A DNA stretch of 6,034 bases from Atopobiaceae bacterium (GTDB taxonomy: Bacteria > Actinomycetota > Coriobacteriia > Coriobacteriales > Atopobiaceae). The notes below the pieces were generated by a model. The model did no database searches, was not told the origin of the DNA, and was given only the letters and a program-made list of their open reading frames with translations. The stretch is from the NCBI GenBank assembly GCA_015258485.1, contig JABZIF010000065.1, positions 1 through 6,034 on the forward strand. The letters are read 5' to 3'. The position numbers were made by a program, and so were the translations under genes. This document shows, piece by piece, positions 6,010 through 6,034 of this stretch (position 1 is the first letter of the stretch; each line of letters begins with the position of its first letter).

Positions 6010-6014
6010 TGCTC

Positions 6015-6031
6015 TTAGGGTATAACCCTAA
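6015..6031. repeat. 7-bp hairpin with ATA triloop at the right edge
   Basis: TTAGGGT (6015-6021) and ACCCTAA (6025-6031) pair perfectly around ATA, the same triloop as the preceding hairpin five bases away. No T-run is visible before the window ends. Together the two may form one composite element, or this one may belong to the control region or 3' end of the next gene. Confidence 0.5.
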
Positions 6032-6034
6032 TTA

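Overview
The window looks like part of a moderately low-GC chromosome (roughly the low-to-mid 40s % by eye), possibly from a low-GC coriobacterial (Atopobiaceae-like) actinobacterium or a Firmicutes-like host. The hints are strong AGGAGG-type ribosome binding sites, a substrate-binding lipoprotein exported with a Tat (twin-arginine) signal, and the protein sequences themselves. This placement is tentative because no rRNA or taxon-specific marker is present. There are no tRNA or rRNA genes, CRISPR arrays or transposase genes.

Layout. Positions 1-3326 are one leftward gene train: deoB (phosphopentomutase), then deoD (purine nucleoside phosphorylase, start overlapping the deoB stop by one base), then a bmp/PnrA-type nucleoside-binding lipoprotein. 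At the left edge are the first 12 codons of a further gene, most likely the ATPase of the same ABC importer. Positions 3327-3734 are a 408-bp divergent control region full of inverted repeats. Positions 3735-5852 are a rightward pair: a winged-helix/PfkB-kinase fusion (psuK-like) and psuG (pseudouridine-5'-phosphate glycosidase). An intrinsic terminator follows at about 5917-5959, and two more small hairpins lie at the right edge.

How the genes work together. The BMP importer brings in nucleosides. DeoD phosphorolyses purine (deoxy)nucleosides to base plus (deoxy)ribose-1-phosphate. DeoB converts that to the 5-phosphate. On the other arm, the kinase makes pseudouridine-5'-phosphate and PsuG splits it to uracil and ribose-5-phosphate. 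Both arms therefore yield free bases and pentose-5-phosphate, and they are read divergently from one control region.

The proteins belong to known families. The less ordinary content is regulatory: four copies of a TAAGCA-NN-TGCTTA-like palindrome around the kinase promoter (candidate operators of the HTH-kinase itself), a perfect 12-bp inverted repeat on the deoB side, a hairpin-rich leader before bmp, and intercistronic stem-loops. I do not see convincing evidence of a wholly new system.
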